Shown here: piece by piece, positions 61,333 through 64,000 of the stretch | Position numbering within the stretch: position 1 is the stretch's first letter | How the letters are laid out: each line of letters opens with the position of its first letter | NCBI GenBank assembly: GCA_026724425.1 | Contig: JAIUCV010000345.1 | Span: 186,001 to 250,000, forward strand | Source: Erythrophleum ivorense | Lineage: Eukaryota > Streptophyta > Magnoliopsida > Fabales > Fabaceae | DNA: 64,000 nt | Reading direction: 5' to 3' | Made by a program: the position numbers and the translations under genes | Notes under the pieces: generated by a model | The model's input: only the letters and a program-made list of their open reading frames with translations | Database searches by the model: none | What the model was told of the DNA's origin: nothing

Positions 61333-62454
61333 GTGAGTATTTCTGTCAATCTGTTGTGAAAGAGAATGTGTGAGCTGTGAAGTAAAAACCACACTTAGAC
61401 TTACATGGCTGAATCCCTCTTTTAGAAAACATTAAACTGAGTCTTTTTAGAATTTCCAAGAGTAATAAAACTTAATTAAAAAAAAACCCATCTGGTACAA
61501 AATTGTAAGAAATACTGTAAATTAATTCTATAGAGATTTAAGAGATATTTTTCTTGACATGATTAACTTTTCTTGTATTTTTATTCTTTCTTAATCTTTT
61601 GTTAGTCTCCCCATTAAGATTTGGTTCAATTCATAATCATAATAACTTGTGGCCAACTTAGTATTATACACTTGCTTGATCAAAGAGAAAAACAAAAGGA
61701 CTTTGTTTTGATAAATAATAAATGCAAAGCTGATATCTATCACAGACCTTCCAGCATGTTTTCCACGGCTGCCATATTGGTCCAGAAGCGCCCCTTTCTG
61801 TTTTGTGTCCAGTCTATTAAATGTAATTTATTGGTTTAGGTCCACTGTAAAGTGTAAACATTAAATTGACTCCTATATGACTTGTTTACTTGTAAAATCT
61901 TTGATATACTTTAGTGTAGACTTTGGCATCATAGTTAAATTTCAATTGTCAACTAAAGAAATATGGCATTGAGGATTGGAAACAGGGTTATTTTAGGCAA
62001 AGGTTGAGTGGCCAGTTCTAGTTCCCCCCTTCCCCTTTTTTCAACTAGTTACACATATATAAAAGATTATAATTAGGTTATTTTTACTGTTTTAAGGTGA
62101 GAATGAGGGAGCTCCCCCCCCCCCCCCCAAAAAACAAAAAAAATGATTGTCAAATCTTATGGTAGACGAATTTTTAATGGACTTAAACAGTTACTTTAGC
62201 GTAGTAATTGATTTATTTCCTTTCTTTATATGATGCCTATGTAGAAATAATACCTGGTGGTGCCATTTTTAAGGATATTATGAATTGCTTGTGATCGTAG
62301 CACTGAGTTTTGAGATAATATGACAGGCATTAATGATACAAGAATGTTAAAATGAATGGGATAGTGAAAAAGCAACAATTTTCATCTGCTTCCATTGAAA
62401 AATGATAGGTCTTCGGGATGGATTAAGATCCCCTACTCATCTTAATCTAAATTG
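61333..62454. other. Probable hydrolase intron 6 or downstream DNA, no exon found
   Basis: The donor GTGAGT at 61333 opens an intron in phase 1. No acceptor followed by the expected hydrolase C-terminus was recognised. A run of 15 C at 62114-62128 is notable in this AT-rich setting. Confidence 0.4.
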
Positions 62455-62650
62455 TTAAAATTAAATTTAAATGGTCCAGATTTGATATTTTAAATTTTTA
62501 TATTTTGATACTTTTATTAATTTTAAAAAATATAAAATAAAAAATAAAAATAATTTTTTAACTATCATATTTTAAAATAATAATAATTTAAGTTAAAAAT
62601 TTTAAAAAAATAAAAGATCAAATCTGAACCGTCCAAATTTAATCTGGACG
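62455..62650. repeat. Inverted repeat, MITE-like, AT-rich core
   Basis: The left arm (62465-62510) contains ATGGTCCAGATTTGATATTT. The right arm (62590-62650) contains the inverted form GACGGTTCAGATTTGATCTT. A core of A/T runs separates them. Target duplications could not be defined, so the element limits are uncertain. Confidence 0.45.
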
Positions 62651-62924
62651 GTCCAAATTTGGAAAAGCACCTACTCATCCTCAATGGACGGGAGTGAGCC
62701 CCGGGTTTAAATTAGAGAAAAGGGAAAGAAGAAGGTGAAGAGAAGCAGAGGAGAAGACGGACTTCTTTACATAAATTAGATTACGGAAAATAAATATGCC
62801 AATCAAAGAAAAAGAAAGCTAAGAGCGGCGGTAGTCTGCACTGGACTTAGCTCATAGAAGAGAAGAGAAGAGAAAAAGTAGAAGAAGGGAATGATGCAGT
62901 GCAAGAATTTAAAGAAAGAGGGAT

Positions 62925-62930
62925 TTTATT
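62925..62930 (-). terminator. Poly(A) signal AATAAA of pararetrovirus-like remnant
   Basis: On the minus strand AATAAA lies about 120 bp after the TATA box at 63050-63057. Such a short TATA-to-AATAAA spacing is the known terminal-redundancy layout of plant pararetroviruses. Confidence 0.5.
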
Positions 62931-63049
62931 AAAAAAAGAAAGCTTACAAGAGGATTTGTCTTCGAAACTCTCTTTCTCTCAGATCTCTCTATCTCTAAGG
63001 TTGCTATGGAGTTGAAAAATGGAATGCCCCATAGAAGACTGGGGAGTCC

Positions 63050-63057
63050 CTTATATA
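63050..63057 (-). promoter_or_regulatory. TATA box TATATAAG
   Basis: The minus strand reads TATATAAGGGACTCCCC, a strong TATA element in a GC-richer context. It lies about 170 bp after the end of the coding remnant at 63229 and upstream of the AATAAA at 62930-62925. Confidence 0.55.
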
Positions 63058-63228
63058 GACATAATTTGGGATTGTTACAATAGTAAAATGACGTGTAACT
63101 TATGGGTGACAGGTACTATCACAACAGTTCCGATTAAAAGTTTGCCGACACTACAGTAACTGCTACAGGGCTCTGTTACAATAACTGTTACATGACTTTT
63201 GCTATAGTAATTTTGGTCAGAAATTTTT

Positions 63229-64000
63229 TTAATCTTCTCCAAGATCAACGGTTGGATCAAGATCAATGCCGAAACAATCATCTTCATTGCTTTGGAGGAG
63301 ATTTTCTTCTATTTCTGAATTAGCTTCAGAGGCTGAAGATGAAGCCTTCTGGGTTTGAGGCTCATTGCTTTCTGTTTCAAGAAGTTTGAGCATAGTCTTC
63401 AATTGGTTTGTGAGCTCATCCTTGCTTTTGGTGGCTGCCAAGCAAGTCTGGATTTAAACTCTTTGGTTAAGAAACATGCTTTACTCCGTATGGCATATGA
63501 ATTTAGGGTTTCTTTTGAGCCAAAACTTTACAGCGTTGACATCAGTTCTGGTTTCCTGAAACTGAATCCACCATCAGACATAAGGAACCCTTTGGAGGAT
63601 TGGCAGGATTGGATGGTTGAAATCCTGGTGGCTATACCGGTAATGCCAGACAAAAATCCAAGCCAAGGAAAGTTTGGAGAAAAAATGGAGATCCATGGGA
63701 AAAGAATTTTCTCCATTGTTAAAATTTGTTTTAAAATAATTATATCCCTGATAGACCTTATTAGGGAGAATTTCCTCAGTTGGACCAAAAAAATCCCACC
63801 AACGTAAGAACCATTGGGGAAAATTGTACTTGACTCTGTGTTTAAAATAAATCAGCTAAGAATGCTGAAAACGTTTATTTTGAAACCAAAAGGTATTATA
63901 CCAGGCATCAGTATAATCCTAGTAATTATACCCAATGGGATTGAAATTTCGAGAAAATTTTTTGATTTTGTTTAAGTCTTGACCCCATTCTGCTGGAGTT
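63229..64000 (-). pseudogene. Decayed pararetrovirus-like (or related retroelement) coding remnant, partial
   Basis: One minus-strand frame runs from the right window edge to a stop at 63229. It carries at least five in-frame stops (63919-63921, 63856-63858, 63574-63576, 63481-63483, 63454-63456) and no obvious frameshift. The upstream half is rich in Trp, Phe and Tyr, including WWDFFG near 63785. The C-terminal 70 codons are hydrophilic, Lys-rich then Ser/Glu/Asp-rich, ending in an acidic tail. This pattern, with the TATA box and AATAAA immediately downstream, looks like the last reading frame of an endogenous caulimovirid. A retrotransposon of similar design is the alternative. It is inactive as it stands. 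The rest lies right of the window. Confidence 0.5.

Noticed and set aside
62114..62128. Run of 15 C
   Set aside because: Noted only. A homopolymer of this length may be real or a sequencing artefact, and nothing else supports a function.
63355..63807. 150-codon plus-strand frame
   Set aside because: The minus strand over the same interval reads as a continuous, if stop-ridden, Trp/Phe-rich protein with promoter and poly(A) signals downstream. The plus frame is its shadow.

Overview
The window reads as nuclear DNA of a flowering plant, most likely a eudicot. It is AT-rich and has GT-AG introns, plant-type LTR retrotransposons and MITEs, and two interrupted genes of land-plant families. I cannot name the species. 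Nothing looks bacterial, and I found no CRISPR array, operon or rRNA gene.

Positions 1 to about 33,200 are almost entirely transposon-derived. Five copies of one family of long LTR-like elements (termini TGTAACA...TGTTACA, about 2.7 to 3.7 kb) lie at 1-2097 (cut by the window edge), 7547-16180, 8127-13571, 10007-12681 and 24566-28244. Three of these are nested inside one another in alternating orientation, and the target-site duplications (TSDs) can be read. Two further solo LTRs, starting TGTCA, lie at 2150-4744 and 29522-31874. Between them are the scattered, stop-ridden remains of a PIF/Harbinger transposon: a transposase at about 4.8-5.8 kb, and the two halves of a Myb/SANT-like protein at 6.1-6.4 kb and 17.4-18.0 kb. 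The LTR nest separates these halves. A decayed copia 3' LTR with its polypurine tract ends at 33,227.

From 33.2 to 38.8 kb there is a diverged tandem duplication, a solo copia LTR and a Mutator-type MITE with a 9-bp duplication. From 38,895 to 43,717, on the minus strand, lies a 14-exon homologue of ALF4 (aberrant lateral root formation 4). Its coding order is intact, but an early stop codon, two doubtful splice donors and a decayed C-terminus suggest a pseudogene. About 0.9 kb upstream of its start sits a full-length but defective SIRE-like Ty1/copia element (44,600-53,772). It has two 1,069-bp LTRs, a primer-binding site, a polypurine tract, gag-pol remnants and a third, envelope-position reading frame.

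From 57,029 to 61,332, on the plus strand, are six clean exons of a probably plastid-targeted alpha/beta-hydrolase. Its C-terminal exons are not visible in the window. Two Tourist-type MITEs, one inside the other, lie about 0.4 kb upstream. At the right edge (62.9-64.0 kb, minus strand) is a decayed, pararetrovirus-like coding remnant followed by a TATA box and a poly(A) signal.

The only clearly functional-looking gene is the alpha/beta-hydrolase. The rest of the window is mainly a record of successive insertions. All family names come from reading the sequence without database searches.
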